Positions 37,953-46,952 are shown, counted from the first letter of the stretch. The stretch: DNA of 64,000 nt from Alphaproteobacteria bacterium (GCA_017615655.1 JAFZZS010000013.1:1-64000); one strand, 5' to 3'. Numbers and translations: made by a program. The notes: generated from the sequence alone by a model not told the origin.

Positions 37953-38735
37953 ATGGTGAAAAAGATTTTTAATAACTGGCCGCTTTTAATTTTGATGTCA
38001 ATTATAGGCTTTGGAATATATGTTTGGAATTTGCCGAATTTAGACCAAAATAATAAATTGTCGTTAACCGTATTATTGGGAACGGCAGCAATATATTGTT
38101 TTCAATTTATGAATATGCGTCAAACTTCAAAGAATCAAGATCTGGTTCTTAAACAACAATACAATATTTCGCAAAAACAGCATGATTTTAATGTTTTTAT
38201 GTTGCGTATGAATCTGCGAAACAATTTAGTTAAATCATTTACTATGGCATTATCTTCTGAAGATTTAAGTATTACAAATGATGTAAATCTGCATTTAGTA
38301 AATATTGGCAAAATATGTGAGGATATAAAATTTGCGTTTTCACGTACTAAAGACTTAGATAATGCGATAAAGGTATTCAAAACCAGTTGTGATGAGATAA
38401 CAAGATTGGCAACAGATAAACAACTCATGATAGAATGCTCTCTCAATAATAAAGGGGAAACATTGTATATGACGTATAAAGACTGTTTGAGGGTGGTTTT
38501 AGAGAATGGGAAATATACACCTGGTATTATCGATAAGGAAAAGAAAAAATCTTTAAAAATTTCTCATAAGGCGGAAACGATAATACTAGGCACAATGTGT
38601 AAATATATCGGAACCGCAAGGAATAAAGAAGAATTAGATCAACATATGTATTTGTTATTCAACAGGGCAATGTCTGCCGGAAATGCGAAATTGAATAATC
38701 TATTGGGGATAATAGATAAACAGATTAAATTGTGA
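37953..38735 (+). CDS. Hypothetical two-helix membrane protein
   Basis: 260 residues. Two N-terminal helices (WPLLILMSIIGFGIYVW, about 9-25, and LSLTVLLGTAAIYCFQFM, about 36-53), then a long charged helical cytoplasmic domain. No family recognised. Membrane proteins of this shape occur in phage-defence islands as abortive effectors, but nothing here proves it. It is ten bases upstream of the ASCH gene. Confidence 0.65.
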   Translation: MVKKIFNNWPLLILMSIIGFGIYVWNLPNLDQNNKLSLTVLLGTAAIYCFQFMNMRQTSKNQDLVLKQQYNISQKQHDFNVFMLRMNLRNNLVKSFTMALSSEDLSITNDVNLHLVNIGKICEDIKFAFSRTKDLDNAIKVFKTSCDEITRLATDKQLMIECSLNNKGETLYMTYKDCLRVVLENGKYTPGIIDKEKKKSLKISHKAETIILGTMCKYIGTARNKEELDQHMYLLFNRAMSAGNAKLNNLLGIIDKQIKL

Positions 38736-38745
38736 GTGTAGGAAC

Positions 38746-39021
38746 ATGAACGGCGCTCTACATCTTGTGTTGAAACACTGTTGGTTTGATAAAATAGTGT
38801 CCTGTGAAAAAACATCGGAATATCGTGAGTGTTCTGAATATTGGAATAAACGGTTAACAAATAAACATTATGACACAGTGGTTTTTCACAAAGGGTATAC
38901 AAATATAATCGCTGCATACAAAATTATCTCAATAGACATAACAACAGCTAAAAATGATTTGAATCTCCCTAAATGTTGGGAAATAAAACTTGAAAACAAG
39001 GACGTTAAAAACAAGCACTAA
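38746..39021 (+). CDS. ASCH-domain protein
   Basis: 91 residues: LHLVLKHCWFDKIVSCEKTSEYRE, then W..RL and YDTVVFHKGYTNIIAAYKI, the ASCH pattern. ASCH domains are PUA-like RNA or modified-nucleotide binders; some relatives are RNases or amidohydrolases. It sits between a membrane protein and the restriction-modification operon and may serve either. Confidence 0.75.
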   Translation: MNGALHLVLKHCWFDKIVSCEKTSEYRECSEYWNKRLTNKHYDTVVFHKGYTNIIAAYKIISIDITTAKNDLNLPKCWEIKLENKDVKNKH

Positions 39022-39113
39022 AAAGCCAAATAGGAAAATATTACATTGTTAATAAAATACTAGACTTTCAAGCGGTTGATGTCGTATAGTATCCCCAGGA
39101 AAGGATTGTAAAA

Positions 39114-39977
39114 ATGAAGGATTTATTTGGAGAAGATATCGTTAATATAGCGTGTAAAGCTCATGAAGATGTTATGCGTAGTCATGGCGGCAGTTATGAT
39201 AAAAGAAATAAATTAAATGATTTGACTGGATCCGAGTGGCAGTTTTGGACAAAAACAGTTATTTCAAAACCTTACCCATCCAATATGCAACATAAACTTC
39301 GGTCACAACATGGTGGCCAAAAACCTCCACAATTATGTGCGGATCTGATAAAGGTTTTTACAAAAAAAGGTCAAACTGTTCTTGATCCGTTAGCAGGTGT
39401 GGGCGGCACATTATTAGGTGCTGCGTTGTGTGGAAGAAAAGCTATAGGTATTGAATTAAATCAAAAATGGGCGGATATTTATAAACAAGTCTGTGATTTG
39501 GAACATCTGGACCGTTATCCGATCATTGTCGGAGATGCCAATGACAAATTAAAAGAACTTGAACCGAATAGTGTAGATTTTGTGTTAACTGATGTTCCGT
39601 ATTGGATAATGGATCAAGTGACTAAAACAAGATCTTCTGCGGCCAGAGCGTCCAATTTATCGAAATTTAATGAAAAGGACCTGCAGACAAAAGAAGAGTG
39701 GTTAAGTGAAATGAAAGCTATTTTTACTAATGCAGTTCGTCCATTAAAGAAAAACGGCTATATGGCAGTATTTATTGGTGATATGTATCGTGGCAAGGAA
39801 TATCATTTCTTGGCTGGGGAACTAGCAAAAACTATTTCAGAAATTAAAGAATTTACCTTGAAGTCAGACATAATTTGGCACGATGACTCCAAAATGTTGC
39901 ATATATACGGATACCCATTTGCCTATATACCTTCAGTGATTCACCAACATATTTTGATTTTTAGAAAGGATGGATAA
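39114..39977 (+). CDS. DNA methyltransferase (N4/N6 amino-methylase fold)
   Basis: 287 residues. SAM-binding motif I VLDPLAGVGGTLLGAALCGRKAIGIEL (about 88-114) precedes the catalytic motif TDVPYW (about 160-165), where the usual DPPY/W reads DVPYW. A substrate loop rich in Ser/Arg follows. It likely protects host DNA for the endonuclease encoded next. Start follows AAAGGATT; the stop overlaps the next ATG by one base. Confidence 0.85.
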   Translation: MKDLFGEDIVNIACKAHEDVMRSHGGSYDKRNKLNDLTGSEWQFWTKTVISKPYPSNMQHKLRSQHGGQKPPQLCADLIKVFTKKGQTVLDPLAGVGGTLLGAALCGRKAIGIELNQKWADIYKQVCDLEHLDRYPIIVGDANDKLKELEPNSVDFVLTDVPYWIMDQVTKTRSSAARASNLSKFNEKDLQTKEEWLSEMKAIFTNAVRPLKKNGYMAVFIGDMYRGKEYHFLAGELAKTISEIKEFTLKSDIIWHDDSKMLHIYGYPFAYIPSVIHQHILIFRKDG

Positions 39978-42049
39978 TGCAAGCAACTTTAGTTAACCCT
40001 AAAATAACAAAAAAGAACATTTTTACTATGGCAGATTATAGCCGTTTACATAATGTTCACGAATTTATATTGTACGGAGATAATATTTTAGAGGGCATAA
40101 CCTTATTAAATACTTTGACATTACATGATGGTATTTTAGAATTTTATGGCGTTATTTATGAACCAATAGATCAACCTATTTACTTATTTAAAGATAGAGA
40201 AGAAAATATTTATTCAATAAAAATTTGTGGGGCTTTTGAGAAGTGGAATCTGCCGAAACAAGTAAATCGTATAAGACAATTTGTAGATTTACCGGATTAT
40301 ATTTTATATTCAATATCTTCTAAAAAGGTTATTTTGGCTGGGGAGAACACAGAAACCGCATCAGTTGGTAATTCCCAATGGCAGAGGGAAGGAAGAAAAC
40401 TAGGGGCAGCAAGAAATGGGGTTCCTTTTATTTATCAGACATTTTATTCTGGCAAAGATGAATCACAGCAAACAGTCAGAGAACCAACATCTTTACAGGT
40501 TTATAATCAGCTAGTATATTCAATACGCTATAAAACACCGTCTTTTGTTGCTTATTTCGAGAATAATTTTGATGGTTCTAAGACAAGAAAAAGAGAACCA
40601 GAAGATAGCCAAGATTTGTTCGCTAGATATATAAAATCTGTCTTGTTAAATGATGTAAACCCTGCACAAAATAAGGTAAAAAGAGAGTTAGAGGCAGAGT
40701 TTTTTATACATATGTTATCTTACCTGAAAGAGGGAAAATATTCTGGAAGTAGAGGAATAGAAAATACCCCAAGATTGCAAAAGGATTTTGTTGTTATAAA
40801 TCCTGCAGTTGAAGATGGTATCATTAAACATACAGATGATTTTGTTTGTTCTTTGTTAGAATATATATACGATGACAATAAAGATTTTATCAAAAAGTAC
40901 CCTATAGATAGTTTGGTTGCAGCAAATTTCGTGAATTGGACAGCATATAGCAATAAAAAATATATTTCTGATTTGTTAAAATTTTTAGAAAATCATGGTC
41001 AGAGAGCGCAAAGTTATATGAGGGGTCAGGCCAAAATAGGTTTTGCTAACACAGAATTGTGCAAGAGTTTCATGTGTGAGAAATTTCCAGATAGCATCAA
41101 GGCCGTTTCTGGAATTTTAAATCCTGAAGTATCTAAAACAACATTGGTGATGCCATTAAGGATACATAAGGTATCAAATGGACGGTTAACTTTTTCTCCG
41201 GATCCAGAAAGCGGTGAAATAGTTGCTTTTTGTGAGTTGTTTGGTTATACAGTTAAAAAAGAGAAAAAACATCCAGTTATTGGTTATGTAACCGTAGATG
41301 CCGGAGATAATTTTAATATAGACGATAAACAAGGAACAAAATTATATAAGGCATTGGCCGAGTATATTGATGTTCTTATAATTAACAACTCTCAAGTTGT
41401 TACAAGGTTTAATAATGAAATTCATGATACAGATTTTGTGCCGAAATCTATATCCGAAGTCCATCCAACCGGTAAAACAGAAGAAATGGCCATAGTCGCT
41501 ACTTATCTGACACAAACGACAATAAAAGATAATTGGACATTGTGTTTTATACATACACATCATTCTTCTTGGCAGCAGCTGGTTATTCATAACGATGGTG
41601 TAGATGTACAACATAAGATAGATAGAGTTTCAACAAAAGTAGATTTAATCACTCAATATCCAGATAAAAACAATAACTTATTTATGGTAGCTGAGGGTAA
41701 GAATAATTATCAGGATCTATTGAGAGATGAAAAAATTCGCACCGCTATGGAAAAAGCAGGGGAACAAATTAAAAAATTATGCAAGCTTCATCATACGAAA
41801 TTTGATGCTTTTATTTATAACTTGGACACTGTTCCAGATAAAGATCCTGAGTATTATGCAAAACAAGAAGTAGAAACGGTTACTGGTGCCATTAAGTTAG
41901 GCCATTTTGATGACATAGCTTTTGAACCAAATTTTGTTGTTATCATTGTATACAATGATGTGCATGGTAAAACGGCATTTAAGTTGGTTTATTCGCCTAA
42001 TTTTGATGAAAAAATCAAAACAAAATTGGATTTGGAATTTGAACAATGA
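39977..42049 (+). CDS. Probable type II restriction endonuclease
   Basis: 690 residues with no close family that I recognise. Near the C-terminus VDLITQYPDKNNNLFMVAEGKNNYQDLL gives an Asp then ExK in the PD-(D/E)XK arrangement (about 555-580), followed by EKAGEQIKKL. The position between two methylase genes with 1-base and 4-base overlaps makes endonuclease the natural role. The size leaves room for a separate target-recognition domain in the first 500 residues. Confidence 0.65.
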   Translation: MQATLVNPKITKKNIFTMADYSRLHNVHEFILYGDNILEGITLLNTLTLHDGILEFYGVIYEPIDQPIYLFKDREENIYSIKICGAFEKWNLPKQVNRIRQFVDLPDYILYSISSKKVILAGENTETASVGNSQWQREGRKLGAARNGVPFIYQTFYSGKDESQQTVREPTSLQVYNQLVYSIRYKTPSFVAYFENNFDGSKTRKREPEDSQDLFARYIKSVLLNDVNPAQNKVKRELEAEFFIHMLSYLKEGKYSGSRGIENTPRLQKDFVVINPAVEDGIIKHTDDFVCSLLEYIYDDNKDFIKKYPIDSLVAANFVNWTAYSNKKYISDLLKFLENHGQRAQSYMRGQAKIGFANTELCKSFMCEKFPDSIKAVSGILNPEVSKTTLVMPLRIHKVSNGRLTFSPDPESGEIVAFCELFGYTVKKEKKHPVIGYVTVDAGDNFNIDDKQGTKLYKALAEYIDVLIINNSQVVTRFNNEIHDTDFVPKSISEVHPTGKTEEMAIVATYLTQTTIKDNWTLCFIHTHHSSWQQLVIHNDGVDVQHKIDRVSTKVDLITQYPDKNNNLFMVAEGKNNYQDLLRDEKIRTAMEKAGEQIKKLCKLHHTKFDAFIYNLDTVPDKDPEYYAKQEVETVTGAIKLGHFDDIAFEPNFVVIIVYNDVHGKTAFKLVYSPNFDEKIKTKLDLEFEQ

Positions 42050-43080
42050 AATATATAGGGAATAAAACCAGATTACTAGAATTTATAGATAAATCCATGC
42101 AAGAGAGCGGTGTGCCTCTTGGTGGCGTATTTATGGATATATTTGGCGGGACTGGTTCAGTAGGTAAATATTTTAAAAATAAAGGTTATCAAATTATATC
42201 TAATGATATAATGCTATATTCATATATAGCACAGTATGTGAATGTATACATGAATATGATCCCGAAGTTTTCTAAAATTTCAGCAAGCGGTATCGAGGGA
42301 GTGTTGGAGATTTTAAATGATCCTAGTTTAAAAAAAACTGGATATGTTTATGATAATTTTGCCCCAGGTGGCACCTATAAGCGTCAATATTTTTCTGATT
42401 CCAATGCAATGCGGATAGATGCAGTGAGAGATCAGATAGAAGATTGGTATTTAAATGGTAAGTTGTCAGTAGATGAGTATTATACACTGGTATATATGTT
42501 AATAGATGCTGCTGATTTTGTGGCTAACATTTCTGGTACTTATGGTGCGTATTTGAAAATATGGCGTTCTATGGCGTTAAAACCGTTATGTCTCAAGATC
42601 CCAGAAGTAATAGATAATAAGTGCAATAATTATATATATCAACAAGATGCCAATTGTTTAATAGAACAAGTCAAAGGGGATGTTTTATACTTAGATCCAC
42701 CATATAATCAAAGACAATATGCACCAAATTTTCACGTGTTAGAAACTTTGGCGGTATGGGATAAACAAAAATTGACAGGTAAAACGGGACAACGTGATTA
42801 TAGTGATAAAAAATCCGATTACTGTCAGAAGATCAAGGCGACTGAAGCTTTGAAAGATTTGGTTTCAAAAGCCAAATTTAAATACATTATTTTGAGTTAC
42901 AATAACGAGGGTATAATCCCTAGAGAAGATATTCTCAATATATTATCTTCTGTTGGAAAAGTGGAAGAATATGTAGAAGACTATAGACGTTTCAGAACAG
43001 AAAGAAACAATGCAAATAGACATTACAAAGAGTGCGATGACAAGGTTCAAGAACATTTATATATTGTAAAGGTCTTTTAA
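42046..43080 (+). CDS. D12-class (Dam-type) adenine DNA methyltransferase
   Basis: 344 residues. N-terminal KYIGNKTRLLEFI (D12 start motif), motif I VFMDIFGGTGSVGKYF (about 28-43), and the catalytic motif VLYLDPPYNQRQYAPNFH (about 216-233). Transfers a methyl group to adenine N6. Third gene of the restriction-modification operon, coupled by ATGA overlap. A D12 methylase plus a second methylase and an endonuclease recalls the three-gene DpnII layout. Confidence 0.9.
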   Translation: MKYIGNKTRLLEFIDKSMQESGVPLGGVFMDIFGGTGSVGKYFKNKGYQIISNDIMLYSYIAQYVNVYMNMIPKFSKISASGIEGVLEILNDPSLKKTGYVYDNFAPGGTYKRQYFSDSNAMRIDAVRDQIEDWYLNGKLSVDEYYTLVYMLIDAADFVANISGTYGAYLKIWRSMALKPLCLKIPEVIDNKCNNYIYQQDANCLIEQVKGDVLYLDPPYNQRQYAPNFHVLETLAVWDKQKLTGKTGQRDYSDKKSDYCQKIKATEALKDLVSKAKFKYIILSYNNEGIIPREDILNILSSVGKVEEYVEDYRRFRTERNNANRHYKECDDKVQEHLYIVKVF

Positions 43081-43198
43081 TGGCTTTAAATGGGCAAAAT
43101 ATAAAATGTTTTTAATTGTTTTATGAGTTTTTCTACTTGTATTTTCGGGCTTTTTACCTATTATACTAAACATAAAAAGGAAATACAAGGGTTGTGAC

Positions 43199-44662
43199 AT
43201 GAAAACAGTGTTGGATTTAGATGCAAATGCAGCTAAAAAGTTTTTTTTAACCAATGAAAATTATTTTACGGGGGATCTGCCGCCATATTTTCAATTTAAT
43301 GATATTATTAAAGAGACCGAAAACATACTGCAAAATAACAAGTTTTTACAGATATACGATAGAAAACCACAAGATGTTTCAAATATAAATTATGAAATAA
43401 TAATAAATAAAAATGGTGAATATGATTGGCGCAAATTAACGATAATAAATCCTGTATTGTATGTAAACCTTGTAAATTGTATATGTAGTGTTGATGCTTG
43501 GGAGAAAATATGCGATAGGTTTAAAGAATTTAAGGCAGATGATCATATTGTGTGTTCAAGTATACCAGTTGTGAAGGGTATACGAAAAAGACAAAAGGCA
43601 CAACAAATTTCCAATTGGTTAACGGAATTTGAACAAGATTCTGTTAAGCAGTCGTTAGTTTTCTCTCATATGGTATGTACTGATATAGTAAATTGTTATT
43701 CTTCAATATACACACATTCAATAGCTTGGGCATTACATGGAGAAGAAATAGCAAAAAACAATAAACATGATATGTCTTTTTTAGGAAATGTTATAGATAG
43801 TTGTGTAAGAGATCTTTCATATAATCAAACTAACGGGATACCCCAAGGGTCTGTGCTGATGGATTTTATTGCAGAGATTGTGTTAGGGTATATAGATACC
43901 TTGATCTTGAAAAAATTAAAACAACAACACATAGAAGAATATAAAATTTTAAGATATAGGGATGATTATAGAATTTTTACAAACAATCCAAAAGATAGTG
44001 AGACGATATTAAAAATTATAAATGATATATGTCAACATATGGGACTAAGATTAAATATACAGAAGACGTTTGCTACGGATAAAATTATCTCAAAAGCTGT
44101 AAAAAAAGATCGATTTGAATTTCCTATAAATTTTGCACAGCCCAATTATAAACTATTTCTACAATTATATAAAATGTCGGAAGATCAACAGAATGCTGGT
44201 GCGTTACAAAGTTTATTGTCGATCCTAAATCAAAAAATAAAGCTAACTAAAAAAGACAAGCTTGAATTACTGATAAGTGTAATGACAGATATAGCTTACA
44301 ATGTTCCCAAAGTTATTCCTCAGGCATTTACGACCATCAGTCATATTTTGAGAAAAGAACCACGAGAGGTTCAGTTAGAACACATAGCAAAGATCAGATA
44401 TAAATTTTCTAAGAAGGCTTACACAAGCTTTGTTCATATATGGTTGCAAAGACTAAGTGTAAATATTGACAATGGAATCGAATACGAACCAGATATTTGC
44501 AAAAAAATTAAAGATGAAACAGTTGAATTGTGGAATTTTGGTTGGTTAAAAAAAGAATTTTTAGATCGCTTAAAGGCTTGTGGTATAGTAAATACATATA
44601 AGCTCAGACATGCTAAATTACCGATTGAAAGCAAAGAAACAAACATTTTTGAGTATAATTAA
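43199..44662 (+). CDS. Defence-type reverse transcriptase (DRT/Abi-like)
   Basis: 487 residues. RT fingers-palm region about 130-330: CTDIVNCYSSIYTHSIAWAL (motif A Asp), GIPQGSVLMDFIAEIVLGYID (motif B, about 212), and RYRDDYRIF (motif C, about 249-257; RDD in place of the usual ADD). The last 150 residues are helical, with no maturase X domain, HNH or integrase. The layout fits the uncharacterised/Abi group of antiphage RTs, not group II introns or retrons. Start follows AAGGG; a promoter with TTGTAT and TATTAT precedes it. Confidence 0.85.
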   Translation: MKTVLDLDANAAKKFFLTNENYFTGDLPPYFQFNDIIKETENILQNNKFLQIYDRKPQDVSNINYEIIINKNGEYDWRKLTIINPVLYVNLVNCICSVDAWEKICDRFKEFKADDHIVCSSIPVVKGIRKRQKAQQISNWLTEFEQDSVKQSLVFSHMVCTDIVNCYSSIYTHSIAWALHGEEIAKNNKHDMSFLGNVIDSCVRDLSYNQTNGIPQGSVLMDFIAEIVLGYIDTLILKKLKQQHIEEYKILRYRDDYRIFTNNPKDSETILKIINDICQHMGLRLNIQKTFATDKIISKAVKKDRFEFPINFAQPNYKLFLQLYKMSEDQQNAGALQSLLSILNQKIKLTKKDKLELLISVMTDIAYNVPKVIPQAFTTISHILRKEPREVQLEHIAKIRYKFSKKAYTSFVHIWLQRLSVNIDNGIEYEPDICKKIKDETVELWNFGWLKKEFLDRLKACGIVNTYKLRHAKLPIESKETNIFEYN

Positions 44663-44678
44663 ACCATTTATTCAGAAT

Positions 44679-44885
44679 TTAGGTACCTTTCCACAATGCT
44701 GCCATCTGGGATAACTTGCGCTGGATGCGGAGAAGTAGCCATGCTTGGCGGCATGTCAATTTGCCACCGTTTATTTTTCGGATGGCCGCTTCCAGTTGGC
44801 GCAGGGAGCGACATGCCGCGAAGTAGAGCATAATAAAATCGGTCTTATGGTTAGGCTCAATATCATCAAAATGTTTATATTTCAT
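44679..44885 (-). CDS. Hypothetical small basic protein
   Basis: 68 residues: KYKHFDDIEPNHKTDFIMLY then RSLRQLEAAIRKINGGKLTCRQAWLLLRIQRKL, basic and helical. ATG 44885 has a good Shine-Dalgarno (AAGGA) on the minus strand. GC content is higher than in the flanking genes. It lies convergent with the RT gene. No family recognised; could instead be part of an RNA-coding region. Confidence 0.5.
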   Translation of the reverse strand: MKYKHFDDIEPNHKTDFIMLYFAACRSLRQLEAAIRKINGGKLTCRQAWLLLRIQRKLSQMAALWKGT

Positions 44886-44986
44886 ATGCGATCCTTTTTA
44901 GGTTGTCGCATTTGTCCGTATATTTCGATGAAAGTCCAGTTGTTTGTTTAAAAATGTGAAAAAATATCAGATATTGTTTTATTTCT

Positions 44987-45015
44987 TGACATTGCGATCA
45001 AAAAAAGCAATACTT
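44987..45015 (+). promoter_or_regulatory. Promoter of the small RNA next to the RT
   Basis: TTGACA (44987-44992), 17 bp, AATACT (45010-45015). Confidence 0.6.
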
Positions 45016-45021
45016 ATATCA

Positions 45022-45075
45022 GAGGTTCGGCTGAGGAGTTGCTAATGGTGGCTCCAACTGCATTACCTCTTTTTT
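45022..45075 (+). ncRNA. Candidate 54-nt structured RNA downstream of the RT
   Basis: Begins seven bases after the promoter. AGAGGT (45022-45027) pairs with ACCTCT (45065-45070), which is followed by a T-run, so the whole RNA closes as one terminator-like stem. The interior can form GGAG/CTCC or AGTTG/CAACT hairpins. No open frame. It overlaps the 3' end of the DUF3800 gene antisense. Defence RTs often need a small RNA; a link is inferred from position only. Confidence 0.5.
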
Positions 45076-45947
45076 CTTGTCTGATAAGGGTTTTTATGAA
45101 GTTTTATACTCTCTACTTTCGTCTTTTTCCCGTTTACTGTCTTAAAGAAACTGTACTGTAATCTATGGATTTTTCTTTCGTATTTCTGTTGAATTTCAGT
45201 TCGTGCTGGGGCGGTCATACCACGACCTAGTCTGTACCCCGTATTTATTATATATATGCACACGTCAGCAACTTGGATTAAATAATTGATATCAGATTCT
45301 ATAAAAAGAGGCTCTGGAACAATCCAATTTGCGCGTTGTTGTCCAGAAATCGTTTTAGAAAAATAGTTGGATAATTGACGTTTAAACTTTTTATCATATT
45401 CTTTTTCGCATTGATCCATTATTAACAAACCATCTTCACGTTGTTTTTCCAGAAAGTTTGAAAAAGATTCCATTAACGATATATGATCCTTGCGTAAATA
45501 ATCATCAAATTCGAAATTTTTTGGTTTTTGTATACCTTTTTCTACCATACACGCAAAAACTTTTGCCTTATATTTGACTAACAACCCGAGTATGGTATCC
45601 GCCATTTCCAAAGATGCTTGTCCAAATGCAGTGAAATCTTGGCGCGTTGGGGTTTTCTTTTCTAGACAAGCTGTCAAAAAACGTCTACAGCCTTTTTGTC
45701 GGTCTTGATCAGACATTTTTGGACCCTGTGCTGCCCATTTGAATCGCTCTTTCTCTAATAATTTTGATCCCTTAAGTTCTGTTTTGAATTCTGATAATTT
45801 ACAACCAAATATTTTTTCTTCTGAGCATTGAATATCTTTTAAGAAATTAAAAACATTTATTGTAGCAATGGAAACGCCGCCACGAACTTCATAGCTCATG
45901 TTTTTGTGATCGTGACCGCTTTCATCCATAAATAACAAATAACTCAT
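45063..45947 (-). CDS. DUF3800 family protein (RNase H-like fold)
   Basis: 294 residues. Start MSYLLFMDESGHD carries the first acidic residues of the family; NYLIQVADVCIYIINTGYRLG near the C-terminus is the second signature (Q-ADV). The middle holds a helical insertion. DUF3800 proteins have a predicted RNase H-like nuclease fold and are frequent in defence islands and prophages. ATG 45947 is nine bases after AAAGG. It is the last island gene before the right repeat array. Confidence 0.8.
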   Translation of the reverse strand: MSYLLFMDESGHDHKNMSYEVRGGVSIATINVFNFLKDIQCSEEKIFGCKLSEFKTELKGSKLLEKERFKWAAQGPKMSDQDRQKGCRRFLTACLEKKTPTRQDFTAFGQASLEMADTILGLLVKYKAKVFACMVEKGIQKPKNFEFDDYLRKDHISLMESFSNFLEKQREDGLLIMDQCEKEYDKKFKRQLSNYFSKTISGQQRANWIVPEPLFIESDINYLIQVADVCIYIINTGYRLGRGMTAPARTEIQQKYERKIHRLQYSFFKTVNGKKTKVESIKLHKNPYQTRKKR

Positions 45948-46100
45948 AATATAACCTTTCAAATATCAATATAAACCTAGCAAAATTTTGGTTTTTTTGC
46001 AAGCAGTTATGAGAAGAAGTCAGGTAAGAAAAACAAACATATAAAAAACACAGGATTTTTTGTAAAAATAAAAATGCGGGATTTCTGCAGATTTTATCAA

Positions 46101-46270
46101 AGTGACACACGGACTAAATTTCACTCGCAAATGTTTATAAAGAGGTATTTAGCGGTATTAAAGGTGGTTTTTGTTTGATTAAGACCAATTATAAAATTAC
46201 ACCAGTGTTTTTGCGTTTTTCATAACATATTGATTTTATTATATTTTTTAATAACTGACACACGGACTAA
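46101..46270. repeat. Right array of motif A repeats
   Basis: TGACACACGGACTAA at 46101-46117 (with AG before) and 46256-46270, 155 bp apart in the same orientation, matching the left array. Confidence 0.65.
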
Positions 46271-46443
46271 ATGTATATTTAAGGGTGTTTTTGTTACTTT
46301 TTTGTGCTAAACATGGGCTTTTTTGTATAAAAATGTGTAATTTTATGTAAAAAATGACATTTTTGAGGGTGTTATACCAGAACAAATTGCCGCAGAGGCA
46401 AATAAAATAAATGCCGTAAATACAAAGACTTACGGCTAATTTT

Positions 46444-46488
46444 TGGCTCGGGCAACTGGACTCGAACCAGTGACATACGGATTAACAG
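46444..46488 (-). pseudogene. 3' half of tRNA-Asn(GTT), prophage attachment site
   Basis: Reading on the minus strand, the sequence starts exactly at the anticodon loop CTGTTAA, then TCCGT, variable loop, T-arm ACTGG-TTCGAGT-CCAGT, acceptor strand TGCCCGA, discriminator G and CCA. The 5' half is absent: bases from 46489 on are unrelated. This is the product of integration in the anticodon loop; an intact tRNA-Asn is expected at the far, unseen right end. Confidence 0.85.
46469..46488. repeat. Right copy of the 20-bp tRNA-Asn core repeat
   Basis: Identical to 35642-35661 and in the same orientation. The two copies bracket the 10.8-kb defence island. Confidence 0.7.
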
Positions 46489-46820
46489 TTAGTGGTACTG
46501 GTGTATTTGTTGTATAGCTTAACCGGCTGTAAGCCGCAGAAAACCAGCGGTATATATGATTGGGATTTTTTTATTATTGCACACATAGGTCAAAAATATA
46601 GATTTGGTATAAAAACAGTTTTAGATTTTATTAGACTTTGTTGGCAAGTAATATGAACACATCATATTTTTTCAGGTCATTTTTTCATAATTTTTGAGAA
46701 AGAATTTTTTCAAAAAAAATTTTTAATCGCCGATACTGATTTATCAGAAAAAATAAGACACAGGTAGATATAGTATGACATTATGTCTCGTTTCTGAAGT
46801 GACTCATAGAATATTCAGCG

Positions 46821-46885
46821 GTATAAATTAGATTGAAAATGTATAAATGACAGTATAAACGCAGGGGTGTATGAAATGTATAAAT
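46821..46885. repeat. Iterated GTATAAAT boxes upstream of the excisionase-like gene
   Basis: GTATAAAT or one-base variants at 46821, 46841, 46853 and 46878, with looser copies to 46933. Probable operator or excisionase-binding sites. Confidence 0.45.
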
Positions 46886-46952
46886 TTTGGCAACTTTGCT
46901 CCTGTATATAAACTGTATATTTATCGATATAAACAACCGAAGAGGTATAAAA

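Larger units (their letters stand above)
45948..46952. other. Gene-less junction between defence island and prophage
   Basis: About 1 kb without a credible gene. It holds repeat motif A at 46101-46117 and 46256-46270, motif B at 46078-46090 (inverted) and 46534-46545, the tRNA-Asn 3' half at 46444-46488, and TGTATAAAT repeats from 46821. The rest is AT-rich, and I see nothing further in it. Confidence 0.7.

Noticed and set aside
43199-44662. Retron or group II intron
   Set aside because: No msr/msd-type RNA with inverted ends directly upstream, no retron VTG motif, and no maturase X domain or intron RNA.
46444-46488. Complete tRNA gene
   Set aside because: Only the 3' half from the anticodon loop is present; bases beyond 46488 do not form the anticodon stem, D-arm or acceptor 5' strand.
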